Source: Nitrospira sp.
GTDB taxonomy: Bacteria > Nitrospirota > Nitrospiria > Nitrospirales > Nitrospiraceae
Reading direction: 5' to 3'
DNA length: 64,000 nucleotides
Assembly (NCBI GenBank): GCA_005116745.1
Contig: SWDS01000006.1
Coordinates: 731,222-795,221 of the forward strand
Shown piece by piece: positions 8,930 to 17,959 of the stretch (the first letter of the stretch is position 1; the number at the start of each line of letters is the position of its first letter). The notes under the pieces are model-generated. The model saw nothing but the letters and a program-made list of their open reading frames with translations. It was not told the DNA's origin and did no database searches. The translations under genes were made by a program, and so were the position numbers.

Positions 8930-10116
8930 CAGAATGATATTCCTTGAATCTGTTTCGCGAGTTGTTGCAGATGAAAGTCTTCCACGTGGTTACTCGTCAT
9001 CCAGTCAAGCACTGGTTGGGCCGCCGGTGAGTTCTTTGCGGCGAGCGCACTTTGGAGGAGGATTCTGGCGTCCGCCGGTTCTCGCTGCAGGTTCCAATTG
9101 GCCTGAGCTAGCGGCAGTGCTCGGTGAGCATCATGTTGCAAGGCCAATGTGAACCGTGCCTCTTCCCTGACATGGACGGTCGTTCCGCGATCACGGCCGG
9201 CGGCAAAACGGGCTGCCAGTTCGGCTGTATGGTTTTGGAATATGGGCAGCTTCAACGTCTGTTCCGCGAGAGCGAGACGCAGGAGCAATCCATCGGCCCT
9301 CGTCTCAGATTGGAGGAGGGACATAACGTCCTGATAACGGCGTTGGTCCAGCAGGAAATCGGCGTAGGCGCCGAGTAAGTATTGATCCTTGATGCCGACC
9401 TTGAAGGCCTCAGCGAACGATTCCTCAGCCTCACGGATTGCCCCGGTGCGGGCGGCTGTTTCAGCCAAGATCGTCGCAATCCAGATGCGCTCGCGCCCCG
9501 AGAGGGTCGTATCCGACAGTACCTGTCGGAGCAGCTCACGACTTTTCACCGATTGACCAGTCACTCCCGCGATATCGCCCAGGCATCCGAGCAGCACATG
9601 AGCGGCGGCCAAGCGTGCAAGTCGCTGACAGGCGCGGTGCGCCTCGTCGTACCGAGTTTGTACCTGGAGAATGGAGGCTTTGGTGAGCCATGCCTGCGCA
9701 TTGTTTGGTTCAACCATCAACACCTGGTCGAGGTCGGCTAGGGCCTGATCGAATTCATGGGCGTTCTGCCTGATTGTTGCCCGTAAGAGGAGTGCGGCGG
9801 GTGGAGGGGTCGGCTTGTTCCACCAGGGACTGAGGATCGCCTGTGCTTGTCCGAGGAAACGGGGATCGCCTTCCGATCGGCCTTGTTCAATGTAGTGAGT
9901 GGCCAGCTTCACGGCTGATTCAAGATTGTCCGGATTTCCGCGTAGCTTGGTACGCAAGGTGTCGATCTCACGCACAATGGGATCGGACGCCTTGAAACTG
10001 AGCCGCTGGAGAACCTGGGTATCATCGGTCGGCCGGTAGGGTTCAGCGTACGCGCCGCCGACGTGGCTCAACATGAACCATCCGACCACGCTGACAACTG
10101 TGAGCAATCGAGCCAT
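8929..10116 (-). CDS. Secreted TPR-repeat protein
   Basis: The 395-residue protein begins with a signal peptide (to about residue 24, GGAYAEPY). It continues as a chain of tetratricopeptide-like helical pairs; the clearest (DQALADLDQVLMVEPNNAQA) lies near residue 125, and others flank it. TPR proteins act as scaffolds. It sits between a TonB-like gene (three-base gap) and hupE/ureJ-2 (overlapping), so it is probably a periplasmic partner of that system. No enzymatic motif is visible. Confidence 0.75.
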   Translation of the reverse strand: MARLLTVVSVVGWFMLSHVGGAYAEPYRPTDDTQVLQRLSFKASDPIVREIDTLRTKLRGNPDNLESAVKLATHYIEQGRSEGDPRFLGQAQAILSPWWNKPTPPPAALLLRATIRQNAHEFDQALADLDQVLMVEPNNAQAWLTKASILQVQTRYDEAHRACQRLARLAAAHVLLGCLGDIAGVTGQSVKSRELLRQVLSDTTLSGRERIWIATILAETAARTGAIREAEESFAEAFKVGIKDQYLLGAYADFLLDQRRYQDVMSLLQSETRADGLLLRLALAEQTLKLPIFQNHTAELAARFAAGRDRGTTVHVREEARFTLALQHDAHRALPLAQANWNLQREPADARILLQSALAAKNSPAAQPVLDWMTSNHVEDFHLQQLAKQIQGISF

Positions 10117-10119
10117 GGG

Positions 10120-11001
10120 TTACTCGCGTGAATAAGTGATGGGGATGCGCATGGCGACCTGCTGTCGGTCCAATGGGCGGTCAAGGTGCATCGGGAAGGC
10201 TCGCTGCACGAGTGCCATCGCTTCCTGATCGATGCGATCCAGGCCGGAACTCTTCACCACTGCAGAGTCCAGCAAGATTCCCTCCCGTGAGACTACGGCC
10301 TTGACTGTGACCTTGAGGGGGCGTGAGTCATCGAGTGATGGGTGAGTAGATCGCTTGAGTTCCTCCAGCCGTTGGAAGATCGCCTGTTGAAGCCAACCGT
10401 AGTCGGGCCGTATTTCGGAAAGGGCGGGAGTGTTTGATGCGGTGGCTGACAGCGCCGATGGCTGGATAGCGTCAGTAGGTCGAGTATTCTCGTCGATGGG
10501 AGTGGCGGCAGCGGCTGTTCCCAGTTGCGGTGGTGTTTCTGCCATTGAGCTGACCGGTGTGTCAGTCGGTTGTCGTAGAGGTTCATGCGCCTGGACCAGA
10601 GGAGGGGGCAATGCATTCGGTGAGGTGTCCAATAAAGAACTGTCAGGCATTGGTGTCGGTGTGACCGGTGCTTCAGCCTTTGGCTCAAATGAGGTGATGC
10701 GTTGAGCAGATGGAGTTGCTTGACGGGTCGTGCGTTTAGCGTGAGAGGCGGTGGCTGTAAGATCTGGCTGTTTCAGTACAGCCGCCGTGGGGGCATCGGC
10801 GACTTGAACTGACTCGTGAGCGATCGGTGTCGATTGCACAAGCGCAACGTCCCAGTGAAACGGTTCGTTGTGAATCGTAATCAGTGACTGACGGAAGAGC
10901 GGGAAAAGGCTGAGAAGCATGAGTCCGTGAAGCGTGATCGACCCGAGCCATTCCTGCAGGAATGGCATTCTTGACTCTTGTATCGTCGTGTCTTGGTTCA
11001 C
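10120..11001 (-). CDS. TonB-like energy transducer
   Basis: The 293-residue protein has an N-terminal membrane anchor (about residues 18-40), a long Pro/Thr/Ala-rich periplasmic linker (40-190) and a C-terminal TonB domain with LKVTVKAVVSREGILLDS and a closing strand near IPITYS. TonB proteins pass proton-motive force from ExbBD to outer-membrane receptors; no exbBD genes are in the window. The TonB-dependent receptor at 15166-17232 is a plausible client. A strong hairpin at 11019-11052 lies just upstream, separating the gene from the DUF4331 gene. An alternative start is the ATG at 10968. Confidence 0.8.
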   Translation of the reverse strand: MNQDTTIQESRMPFLQEWLGSITLHGLMLLSLFPLFRQSLITIHNEPFHWDVALVQSTPIAHESVQVADAPTAAVLKQPDLTATASHAKRTTRQATPSAQRITSFEPKAEAPVTPTPMPDSSLLDTSPNALPPPLVQAHEPLRQPTDTPVSSMAETPPQLGTAAAATPIDENTRPTDAIQPSALSATASNTPALSEIRPDYGWLQQAIFQRLEELKRSTHPSLDDSRPLKVTVKAVVSREGILLDSAVVKSSGLDRIDQEAMALVQRAFPMHLDRPLDRQQVAMRIPITYSRE

Positions 11002-11018
11002 GGCCTGGTCCTGTCATG

Positions 11019-11052
11019 ATGCGGGTGCCGCATTATCGTGCGGCACCCGCAT
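11019..11052. terminator. Perfect 14-bp hairpin between the DUF4331 and tonB-like genes
   Basis: Bases 11019-11032 and 11039-11052 are exact inverted complements with a six-base loop (TTATCG). On the minus strand the hairpin lies nine bases after the DUF4331 stop and 18 bases before the tonB-like start. There is no T-run, so it may reduce rather than end transcription or protect the upstream message. Confidence 0.55.
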
Positions 11053-11060
11053 GGTCATGG

Positions 11061-12551
11061 CTACTGTGGCTCTCCTGGATCGATGTGTCGACGGTCGCGC
11101 CCATCAAACGGTGTCGGAAGGAAAGGAAACACCGTTGCAATGCCGTTGGCCGTCTTGTTGTTGCCAACTGATCCGACATTGAAATTCACGCCGTCTCCAA
11201 GGTTCGGCACGGCGGGGTTGGTCAGAATTCCGGCCACGACGCGCAGGGCCACATCCGTGACATCGTCGTTTGGACGACGTCCGTTCGGCCAGCCAGCTCT
11301 GTCGGGTGTGGCGTTGCCTGATGCATCATGTGCCAGGGGGCCAAGTCGCTTTTGACCTGCAGCCGGAGTTGCGGGGGTATCCAGATCGACACGCAGGAGA
11401 TCGGCCAGCGCTTCATTGGTTCTGCCGGAGCCGCAGACCGCCGGACCGGGTGCATAGCGAAGCAAGGCGTTCACGAGATCTTCCCGATTCGCGGTCGGGA
11501 AGCCGGTGCCGAATACGACATTGAGCGCCGTGGCCAGCGCGGAGTTACAGTAGAACGAGACGAACTCGTTCTCGTCTTCCGCATCCGTGGCATTCCACTT
11601 GTCCTTCATGTTCGTCGCAATGATCAACTCGTTGACGAGTGGATTACCCATGCGCGCAACTTGGACAAAGCGCGCACTGTTGTCACGACCGCCGTTTTTC
11701 TTGATGACGCTGACTTTGGGCCGGCTTGTGCTGGCATAGGCGCCAAGCAGCTTATTGCCGTTTGGGCCGAGAAGCTCGCTGATAGGAATTTCCAGCGCAA
11801 TCGTGTTCACATTGAAGCCGCTGAATGTATCGGCGGTGCCGGCACCCGGCGCTCCGACGATGATCGCGTCGTTGGCATCATCGGCATTAGACAGGATCGG
11901 CGAGATGTGGAGGTTCAATGTGTCGAACGTGCCTCCAAGATCGATGTAGAATGTCTCATCCCGTTGCCCGGCGAAGATCCTCCCTCCGTTTTTCAGGGGG
12001 TAGATACCCTTCTCTGCGAGGTCTTGGTAGTTTGGTATCGTGCGAGGGCCGACATTTGATGGGACGGCATACATGACACCGGTCCCAAGGTTCCTCGGTT
12101 GCTGCCCAGAGCGGACTTCTGTGACGGTATAGCTTTGGCGCAACAGCAGCCCTTCCGATCCGTTCCCGGTAAGAGCGGTAATCGGGGGCAGTGCAACATA
12201 GGACAAGGGAAAGACATTGCCGGGTTGGCGGATCTCCGTTTTAAATCTGATCTGGTAGACAATATTTGCGGCGATATTGTTCTTATTGTTGTCGATGTGG
12301 ATTTCATACAGCACATCATCAGCAAAGTTGAAGTAGTTGGGGCCTGACCCCGGCTCCTGACTGGGAATCACGTTCATGACCAGGATTGCCTTGTCAGGAT
12401 CCTGCCAGCTCCGGAAGAAATAAAAGTCTGTGATATCGGCCGCTGGGTCATTGGCGATCAACGGAGCCTCGCGATGGCTGGCAGCCAAAACCGGCGACGC
12501 GGTGAGCGCCGCCAGTAGCGTCAACATGAGTGGTCGAATGCGAGCGAACAT
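11061..12551 (-). CDS. DUF4331 family secreted protein
   Basis: The 496-residue protein has a signal peptide (to about residue 23, PVLAASHREAP). The mature start SHREAPLI and the following DITDFYFFRSW are hallmarks of DUF4331. The family is periplasmic or exported and of unknown biochemical role; its His- and Asp-rich N-terminus suggests metal binding, which is unproven. Neighbours are a small lipoprotein upstream and the tonB-TPR-hupE genes downstream. Divergent sigma/anti-sigma genes are likely regulators. The ATG at 12551 is preceded by AGAAGGAGGAG; an ATG at 12569 would place this site inside the gene. Confidence 0.9.
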   Translation of the reverse strand: MFARIRPLMLTLLAALTASPVLAASHREAPLIANDPAADITDFYFFRSWQDPDKAILVMNVIPSQEPGSGPNYFNFADDVLYEIHIDNNKNNIAANIVYQIRFKTEIRQPGNVFPLSYVALPPITALTGNGSEGLLLRQSYTVTEVRSGQQPRNLGTGVMYAVPSNVGPRTIPNYQDLAEKGIYPLKNGGRIFAGQRDETFYIDLGGTFDTLNLHISPILSNADDANDAIIVGAPGAGTADTFSGFNVNTIALEIPISELLGPNGNKLLGAYASTSRPKVSVIKKNGGRDNSARFVQVARMGNPLVNELIIATNMKDKWNATDAEDENEFVSFYCNSALATALNVVFGTGFPTANREDLVNALLRYAPGPAVCGSGRTNEALADLLRVDLDTPATPAAGQKRLGPLAHDASGNATPDRAGWPNGRRPNDDVTDVALRVVAGILTNPAVPNLGDGVNFNVGSVGNNKTANGIATVFPFLPTPFDGRDRRHIDPGEPQ

Positions 12552-12594
12552 GGTCTCCTCCTTCTGCATGAATCCGCCTTGGGAGCGGGTTGTG

Positions 12595-12819
12595 TTACAG
12601 ATCCGTCCTAGGCGTCGGATCGGGCTCCGAGTCAGCTTGGCTCACGAGTGTGGCTTCTTCCGACGTCAGCGCATCCGACTCCAGCGTGCGCTGATCGTCC
12701 GCTGATGCGGCGGGTGCGCCAGGGGGTGTGACGATGGGCACGTTATCGCTTCCGCCACAGCCGGACATGAGTCCGACGGCGCACACGACTCCCAGAGGCC
12801 AAACGGTGGATGATTTCAT
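12595..12819 (-). CDS. Small lipoprotein of unknown function
   Basis: The 74-residue product has a short signal peptide with a lipobox (GLMSGC), so it should be lipid-anchored at Cys21 and exported. The mature part is short, acidic and rich in Pro, Ser and Asp, with no recognisable fold. A strong GAGGAGG site lies upstream of the ATG. It is the first gene of the minus-strand DUF4331-tonB-TPR-hupE run. Confidence 0.7.
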   Translation of the reverse strand: MKSSTVWPLGVVCAVGLMSGCGGSDNVPIVTPPGAPAASADDQRTLESDALTSEEATLVSQADSEPDPTPRTDL

Positions 12820-13067
12820 GGTTCAGTGCTCCTCCTCATAGTGAAATGTTATAGGTGGAAATCTGTCTTTGGCATCAGCACCTGCCGGTGGTCTGTTTGT
12901 AATTACGAGACCGATGTTCATTTGGATCTATTCTTGCTAGGTGAATTCTTGTTGCTGTGATTTGCCTGGTGCTATAGTCACTTCTTCAAAAGGCAACGAA
13001 CAAAAAGTGTCACAACCATAAATCCAATCTCCTCCATCCTCTCGTAGAAGTAGTTGGGGGAGACTCT

Positions 13068-13670
13068 ATGTTGGGGATGTCTCTAGAAACGAGCAGGCTG
13101 ATTCAGGAACAGGAGTGGGGCCAACTGATTACCCAAACGGCCCAGGGCGATCAGGCCGCGCTTGCGACGTTGTACGACCGCACGAGCCCACAGGTCTTTG
13201 GGCTCATCCTTAAAATTCTCAACAATCGTGAAGCAGCCGAAGAAGTCACGTTGGACGTCTACACTCAGGTGTGGCGTCAGGCCAATACCTATGACCGAAC
13301 TAGGGGGACGCCTGGCGCCTGGTTGATGATGCTGGCTAGAACAAGAGCGATCGATCGGTTTCGTGCGGGAGCCGCTGAGTATGGACGGGTTGAATCGTTA
13401 GATGCCGCTCAGTTGTTTGCCAGTGACGCAGACACGCCAGAACAAGAGGTGGAAGGACAAGAGCGTCGGAAATTCGTGCGGCAGGCATTGGCAGTCCTGA
13501 CCACGGAGCAGCGGCAAGCTATTGCACTGGCCTATTTCTATGGGTTGAGTCAAAGCGAAATCGCCGAGCAACTGCAGCTGCCCTTGGGCACCGTCAAGAC
13601 GAGAATCCGGCTGGGCATGATCAAATTGCGCGAAGCGCTCGCGCCCTATGAGACAGGTCTCGTATCGTGA
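13068..13670 (+). CDS. ECF-type RNA polymerase sigma factor
   Basis: The 200-residue protein has sigma region 2 (about residues 25-100, with LYDRTSPQVFGLILKIL and the AEEVTLDVYTQVWRQA helix) and region 4 near 140-195 (LSQSEIAEQLQLPLGTVKTRIRLGM, the -35 recognising helix-turn-helix). It lacks region 3, as ECF sigma factors do. The next gene, a cupin anti-sigma factor, overlaps it by four bases. The divergent DUF4331 operon is a likely target. The 250 bases between 12820 and 13067 should hold both promoters, but I could not define the boxes with confidence. Confidence 0.92.
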   Translation: MLGMSLETSRLIQEQEWGQLITQTAQGDQAALATLYDRTSPQVFGLILKILNNREAAEEVTLDVYTQVWRQANTYDRTRGTPGAWLMMLARTRAIDRFRAGAAEYGRVESLDAAQLFASDADTPEQEVEGQERRKFVRQALAVLTTEQRQAIALAYFYGLSQSEIAEQLQLPLGTVKTRIRLGMIKLREALAPYETGLVS

Positions 13671-14587
13671 GTGAAAATAGGTTACCAGAAGAATTGGAAG
13701 AACAGGCGATACGCCATGCCCTTGAGGTTCTGGATCCTGAAGAGCGTGAGGCCTTGAGAATGAAACCGACAGAGGAATCCTCTCTGCGCCAAGCGGCCAT
13801 GGGGTATCAAGCGGTCACGGGTGTCTTGGCATCTGCAGTGGCTCCGGTTGTGCCTCCCGGGACCCTTCGCGAACGGCTTGTCAGCCACATTGCGTTGGAG
13901 GCCGCTCGCGAAACGGAACAGTTTGAACTGGCCGCGAATACCCTGGCATTAGGTGCCGCTCCTGTGAAGCCACGAGCGTTGGTGCGGGAGCAGCTTCTTT
14001 CAAGAATCGAAATGCATTCGGATGCCCCACGTGACGTTACAGACTTCACGTATGCCTCAAGTGAAGCGCCTGCTCTAGCGGGTGAGGGAGGGGAAAGTCG
14101 AGGTGAGAGGCCCCTCTCTCAAGAAAATGATTCCTTCGTCACATGGCTGGGATCTTGTCGGGCAGCCATTTCAAGCTTCCTGCGGATACTGATGATTCGA
14201 TCTACAACCTCCGAGCGGATCCGATATTGGAAGGCCAAGATCACTCTTCAACAGCCGACAAAGGGGCTCACCTTCATCAGGACGTCGGAAGGGGCTTGGA
14301 GGGGCATCGCTCCAGGGGTGACAGCGAAGCTGCTCTCTTTCGATCCAGTTTCCCGCAGAACTACCACGCTGCTTCGTTTTGCGGCTGGCACCAGCTATGC
14401 GCCTCATCGCCACACCGCCGTGGAAGAGCTGTTGGTGCTTGAAGGCGGCTGTAGTATCGCCGGTCATGAGATGGCGGTTGGGGATTATCACCGTGCCGAA
14501 GCCGGGACGGTCCATCATGATACGTCGACGGATGACGGATGTCTGCTGCTCGTGATCTCCTCTCCTCAGAACGAGATGCTGCGGTAA
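13667..14587 (+). CDS. ChrR-like cupin anti-sigma factor
   Basis: The 306-residue protein starts at a GTG overlapping the sigma factor stop (GTGA), so the two are made together. The N-terminal 120 residues contain two related helical segments around APVVPPGTLRERLVSHI and AAPVKPRALVREQLLSRI, probably the sigma-binding part. The C-terminal 90 residues form a cupin (YAPHRHTAVEELLVLEGGC, then GDYHRAEAGTVHHDTSTDDGC) with the His/Glu pattern that binds zinc in ChrR. Unlike ChrR, the N-terminus lacks an obvious HxxxCxxC zinc motif. The signal sensed is unknown; ChrR itself responds to singlet oxygen. Confidence 0.82.
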   Translation: MSENRLPEELEEQAIRHALEVLDPEEREALRMKPTEESSLRQAAMGYQAVTGVLASAVAPVVPPGTLRERLVSHIALEAARETEQFELAANTLALGAAPVKPRALVREQLLSRIEMHSDAPRDVTDFTYASSEAPALAGEGGESRGERPLSQENDSFVTWLGSCRAAISSFLRILMIRSTTSERIRYWKAKITLQQPTKGLTFIRTSEGAWRGIAPGVTAKLLSFDPVSRRTTTLLRFAAGTSYAPHRHTAVEELLVLEGGCSIAGHEMAVGDYHRAEAGTVHHDTSTDDGCLLLVISSPQNEMLR

Positions 14588-14694
14588 CTGTTCGCCTAGC
14601 GTCGTTTTCCTTTCGCTTATACATCCAAACAAGCCGGTCGAGTCGTAGAGCAAAGAGGAACAGTGCCATCTGGGTTGAGATCTCTGCCAAGGCG

Positions 14695-14723
14695 TGCTAC
14701 GAAAACCTATTTCATGCTACGAA
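14695..14723 (+). repeat. 9-bp direct repeat upstream of nikR
   Basis: TGCTACGAA occurs at 14695-14703 and again at 14715-14723, exactly 20 bases apart, and ends 15 bases before the nikR start. Two helical turns of spacing suits a regulator binding one face of the DNA. The GTGCTAC core recalls the GTGTTAC half-sites known for some NikR proteins, but those are inverted, so the assignment is tentative. Confidence 0.4.
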
Positions 14724-14738
14724 TGAAAGGGAGGCGGT

Positions 14739-15155
14739 ATGGACGAGTTGGTCCGGTTTGGCGTGTCATTGGATCAGCGTCTCTTGGCGGAGTTCGACCG
14801 TCATATCAGGCGGAAGCATTACACGAATCGTTCGGAGGCACTCCGTGATCTGATTCGTAATAATTTGGTCGGAGATGAGTGGGATGACGATAAGGAGACG
14901 GTCGGCACCATTACGTTTGTGTACGACCATCATGTGCGAGACCTCACGAGCAAGTTGACCGATATTCAGCATGATTATCACGGGCAGATTCTTTCAGGGA
15001 TGCATGTGCATCTCGATCACAATCATTGCCTTGAAGTGCTGGTGGTGAAAGGCAAGGGGACGGAGATCAAGAAAGTGGCGGACGCATTGGTGTCGGTCAA
15101 GGGTGTGAAGCACGGGAAGTTGACGATGACCACGACGGGAAAATCTCTTCGCTAA
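14739..15155 (+). CDS. nikR: Nickel-responsive regulator NikR
   Basis: The 138-residue protein is a ribbon-helix-helix repressor. The DNA-binding strand and helices occupy residues 1-45 ([16 protein letters not shown], then [12 protein letters not shown]), followed by the ACT-like nickel-binding domain. The four high-affinity nickel ligands of E. coli NikR have counterparts here: His78, His89, His91 and Cys97, a constant offset of two. With nickel bound, NikR represses uptake genes. The TonB-dependent receptor starts 10 bases downstream and is probably in the same transcript. Start supported by AAAGGGAGG upstream. Confidence 0.95.
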   Translation: MDELVRFGVSLDQRLLAEFDRHIRRKHYTNRSEALRDLIRNNLVGDEWDDDKETVGTITFVYDHHVRDLTSKLTDIQHDYHGQILSGMHVHLDHNHCLEVLVVKGKGTEIKKVADALVSVKGVKHGKLTMTTTGKSLR

Positions 15156-15165
15156 CAGTGTTCCA

Positions 15166-17232
15166 ATGAAACCTCTATTGAGCAAGCGATGGTTGTTCGT
15201 GACCTTGTGGGTGTGCCTGGTGTCAGCCCTCTATTGGGGAGACAGTGCATCTGCGCATGATCCCGACGAGCCTGAGCTGGAAGTGCCGGAAGTCGCTGTG
15301 CTTGGTGAAAAACCGGTGGCGGCGTCCTCTCAACAATTCATCCCCGACAAAGAGATTCTCTTGCAACCTCAAGGCCGCCCTGCGCAGATCCTTCGGCTGA
15401 TCCCCGGCTTTGTGGCCGTGGAACATTCCGGTGGCGCGGGGAAGGCCGATCAATATTTCCTTCGCGGCTTCGATGCAGATCATGGGACTGACGTGGGCTT
15501 CTTCCTCGATGGGATGCCGATCAATCTGCGAACCCATGCGCATGGACAAGGCTACACGGACCTCAATTTCATTATCCCAGAGACGATCGAGGGGGTCGAT
15601 GTGCACAAGGGCTCTTACTTACCGGAGTACGGAGATTTTGCGACAGCGGGAGCCGTGAATTTTCGGACACGCAACATGGTGAAAGAAGGAGTCATTCAGG
15701 GAACGGGTGGGGAATATAGCACGCAGCGGTACCTGCTCATGTTCTCTCCGACGAAGGACCGCGTGCGTACCTTATTTGCGGCGGAGGGATTCTATACGAA
15801 CGGTCCGTACCTCAACGATAATCAATATTATCGGACCAATCTATTGGGCAAAGTTACGACGAATCTGACCGGAAGAGACGAGGTGAGTTTCAAGGCCACC
15901 TTCCTCCATTCCAAGTGGGATGGTTCCGGTGAAATTCCATTTCGTGCCGTGAGTGCCGGTCTTCTGGACCGGTTCGGTTCCATCAATCCGTATGAGGGAG
16001 GCAACACACTCCGAACGACGGGGAACTTGAACTATCACTATGACACCACCACAGGTGGTCAGTTGTTTGCCAACGCGTACGGCCAATACTATCGACTCGA
16101 TCTGTTCACGGATTTTACATTCTTCCTCAATGATCCGGTCAATGGTGATGGTTTTGCCCAGTTCGATCGCCGGGCTATCTATGGTGGCGACCTTGGCTTC
16201 AAGCAGCGGATCGAACTACTGGGCCTGCCGATCGTTGGGACGGTGGGGTTTCAGACAAGAGTCGACGATGTTCATACAAAGTTGGGGACTCAGACTCTGC
16301 GGACTCCGACCGGGATCACGATAGACAGTGATGCCCGTAGCATATCCTATTCCCCTTTCGTCAAGGCCGAAGTCCAGCCGTTTTCCTGGCTGAGGCTTTC
16401 TGGAGGGGTGCGAGGGGAGTTTTTCACATTTGATGTGAGCAACCGTTGTACGACATGTGCTGAGCAACCAGACGGTCGAAAAGGGTCCGGCATTGTCCTT
16501 CCGAAGATGAGCATGATTTTGGGGCCTTGGGCCAGGACTGAGTTCTTCGTCAACTACGGCGAAGGGTTCCACAGCAATGACGCCCGATCAGCGGTGGCCA
16601 TCGGAGCCTCTCCGCTAGCGAGGGCGAGAAGCTACGAGGTCGGGGTTCGCTCAAGACCATGGGGCCCGGAGGGGCTTGAGTTGATCGCAACAGTATGGCG
16701 ACTGGATCTCAAGTCGGAACTTGTCCTGGTCGGTGACGAAGGGACGACGGAGATACGCGGAGCCACTAGGCGTCAGGGCGTAGAGGTGGCTGCCCGAGGC
16801 AAGGTGTGGGGCCCGCTCTATATCAACGGCAGTTTTACCTGGACTCATGCGGAATTCCGCAATGGAGACGCGATTCCATTGGCGCCTGAGTATACCGCCT
16901 ACGGAGCAGCCATCCTACAATGGCCGGAAGGGCTCACGTCTCAACTGCAAGCCACGTATCTTGGTGTTCGGCCGCTCATCGAGGATCGGAGCATCACGTC
17001 GCCCTCGTGGATCACATTCGATCTCTCGGAGCGGTACCGTGTGCCGGTCAAGTTGCCGCATGGACGGTTGGAAGCATTTCTGTTCGTCCAAAATCTGTTC
17101 AATACCAAGTGGGAGCAGGCGATCTTTGCGTTCGAATCGCGGCTCCGCAATGAGGCGACTGGAGTGAACGATATTCACTTCGTGCCGGGCAATCCGCGGA
17201 CGGTGATGGCAGGAGTCGCGTGGTACTTTTGA
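15166..17232 (+). CDS. TonB-dependent outer-membrane receptor, probably for nickel or cobalt
   Basis: The 688-residue protein has a signal peptide (to about residue 27). A plug domain follows from about 60 to 165 (QGRPAQILRLIPGFVAVEHSGG, YFLRGFDADHGT). The rest is a 22-strand-type beta-barrel ending in a terminal aromatic residue (VAWYF), as required for barrel assembly. A His-containing loop (NLRTHAHGQGY) lies in the plug. The ligand is inferred from context: the gene follows nikR by 10 bases, so nickel (or a nickel chelate) is the best guess; cobalt is possible. Confidence 0.88.
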   Translation: MKPLLSKRWLFVTLWVCLVSALYWGDSASAHDPDEPELEVPEVAVLGEKPVAASSQQFIPDKEILLQPQGRPAQILRLIPGFVAVEHSGGAGKADQYFLRGFDADHGTDVGFFLDGMPINLRTHAHGQGYTDLNFIIPETIEGVDVHKGSYLPEYGDFATAGAVNFRTRNMVKEGVIQGTGGEYSTQRYLLMFSPTKDRVRTLFAAEGFYTNGPYLNDNQYYRTNLLGKVTTNLTGRDEVSFKATFLHSKWDGSGEIPFRAVSAGLLDRFGSINPYEGGNTLRTTGNLNYHYDTTTGGQLFANAYGQYYRLDLFTDFTFFLNDPVNGDGFAQFDRRAIYGGDLGFKQRIELLGLPIVGTVGFQTRVDDVHTKLGTQTLRTPTGITIDSDARSISYSPFVKAEVQPFSWLRLSGGVRGEFFTFDVSNRCTTCAEQPDGRKGSGIVLPKMSMILGPWARTEFFVNYGEGFHSNDARSAVAIGASPLARARSYEVGVRSRPWGPEGLELIATVWRLDLKSELVLVGDEGTTEIRGATRRQGVEVAARGKVWGPLYINGSFTWTHAEFRNGDAIPLAPEYTAYGAAILQWPEGLTSQLQATYLGVRPLIEDRSITSPSWITFDLSERYRVPVKLPHGRLEAFLFVQNLFNTKWEQAIFAFESRLRNEATGVNDIHFVPGNPRTVMAGVAWYF

Positions 17233-17321
17233 ACTGCCGAATGGGTTATGTTGCATGGCGAATCGCTGAGGTGAACGCATCACTCTGAACATGCGCCAGC
17301 GACGCACAGGCATCACTGATC

Positions 17322-17867
17322 ATGACGATATCGAAGACTCTCCCGCGAACGTTTTTCAACCGTCCTACGCTGGCCGTGGCTCGGTCGCTGATCGGCAAGT
17401 ACGTGGTGCGTGAGAACGGAAAGGGGACCGTTACTGGGAGAATCATTGAAGTGGAGGCCTATGTCGGCTCGCAGGACAAGGCCTGTCATGCGTCAAAAGG
17501 GAGGACGGCAAGGACGGAGGTGCTGTTCGGCCCTCCAGGGATATCCTATGTGTACCTGATCTACGGCATGTACCACATGCTGAACGTGGTCACGGAGCGG
17601 GCTGAATTTCCAGCTGCTGTGTTGATCCGGGCGATTGAGGTCGACGGCGGATTGATCGATGGTCCTGGGAAGCTCTGCCGTGAGCTAGAGATTGATCGGT
17701 CGTTGCATCGACTCGACCTGACGCATGGCAGCCAACTTTGGTTCGAGGATCGAGGTGAACGGGTTTCGCGTACACAGGTCGGAACGTTCCCTAGAATCGG
17801 TGTCGACTATGCAGGGGCCTGGGCAAAAAAGCCGTGGCGGTTTAGATTGCTTGAGAGCGGGGCATAG
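17322..17867 (+). CDS. 3-methyladenine DNA glycosylase (AAG/Mpg family)
   Basis: The 181-residue product matches the AAG/Mpg family, which flips out and removes alkylated or deaminated purines. Motifs include IIEVEAYVGSQDKACHA, where the Glu of EVEAY corresponds to the catalytic base that activates water, and GPPGISYVYLIYGMYHMLNV in the DNA-binding groove. It is cytoplasmic and slightly shorter than typical 190-210-residue bacterial members. The gene stands alone and is followed by a strong bidirectional terminator. Confidence 0.93.
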   Translation: MTISKTLPRTFFNRPTLAVARSLIGKYVVRENGKGTVTGRIIEVEAYVGSQDKACHASKGRTARTEVLFGPPGISYVYLIYGMYHMLNVVTERAEFPAAVLIRAIEVDGGLIDGPGKLCRELEIDRSLHRLDLTHGSQLWFEDRGERVSRTQVGTFPRIGVDYAGAWAKKPWRFRLLESGA

Positions 17868-17902
17868 GGGGCAAGGAAGACTTGTGATCCAGTGAGACAA
17901 CA

Positions 17903-17939
17903 AAAAGGGGAAGTCCGGTTTTCTCGGACTTCCCCTTTT
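17903..17939. terminator. Strong bidirectional Rho-independent terminator
   Basis: A perfect 15-bp stem (17903-17917 with 17925-17939) and a seven-base loop, with four A's at one end and four T's at the other, so it works on both strands. It separates the convergent DNA glycosylase gene and the small secreted-protein gene. Confidence 0.93.
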
Positions 17940-17959
17940 CATATGTGGCGAATCTGTCG

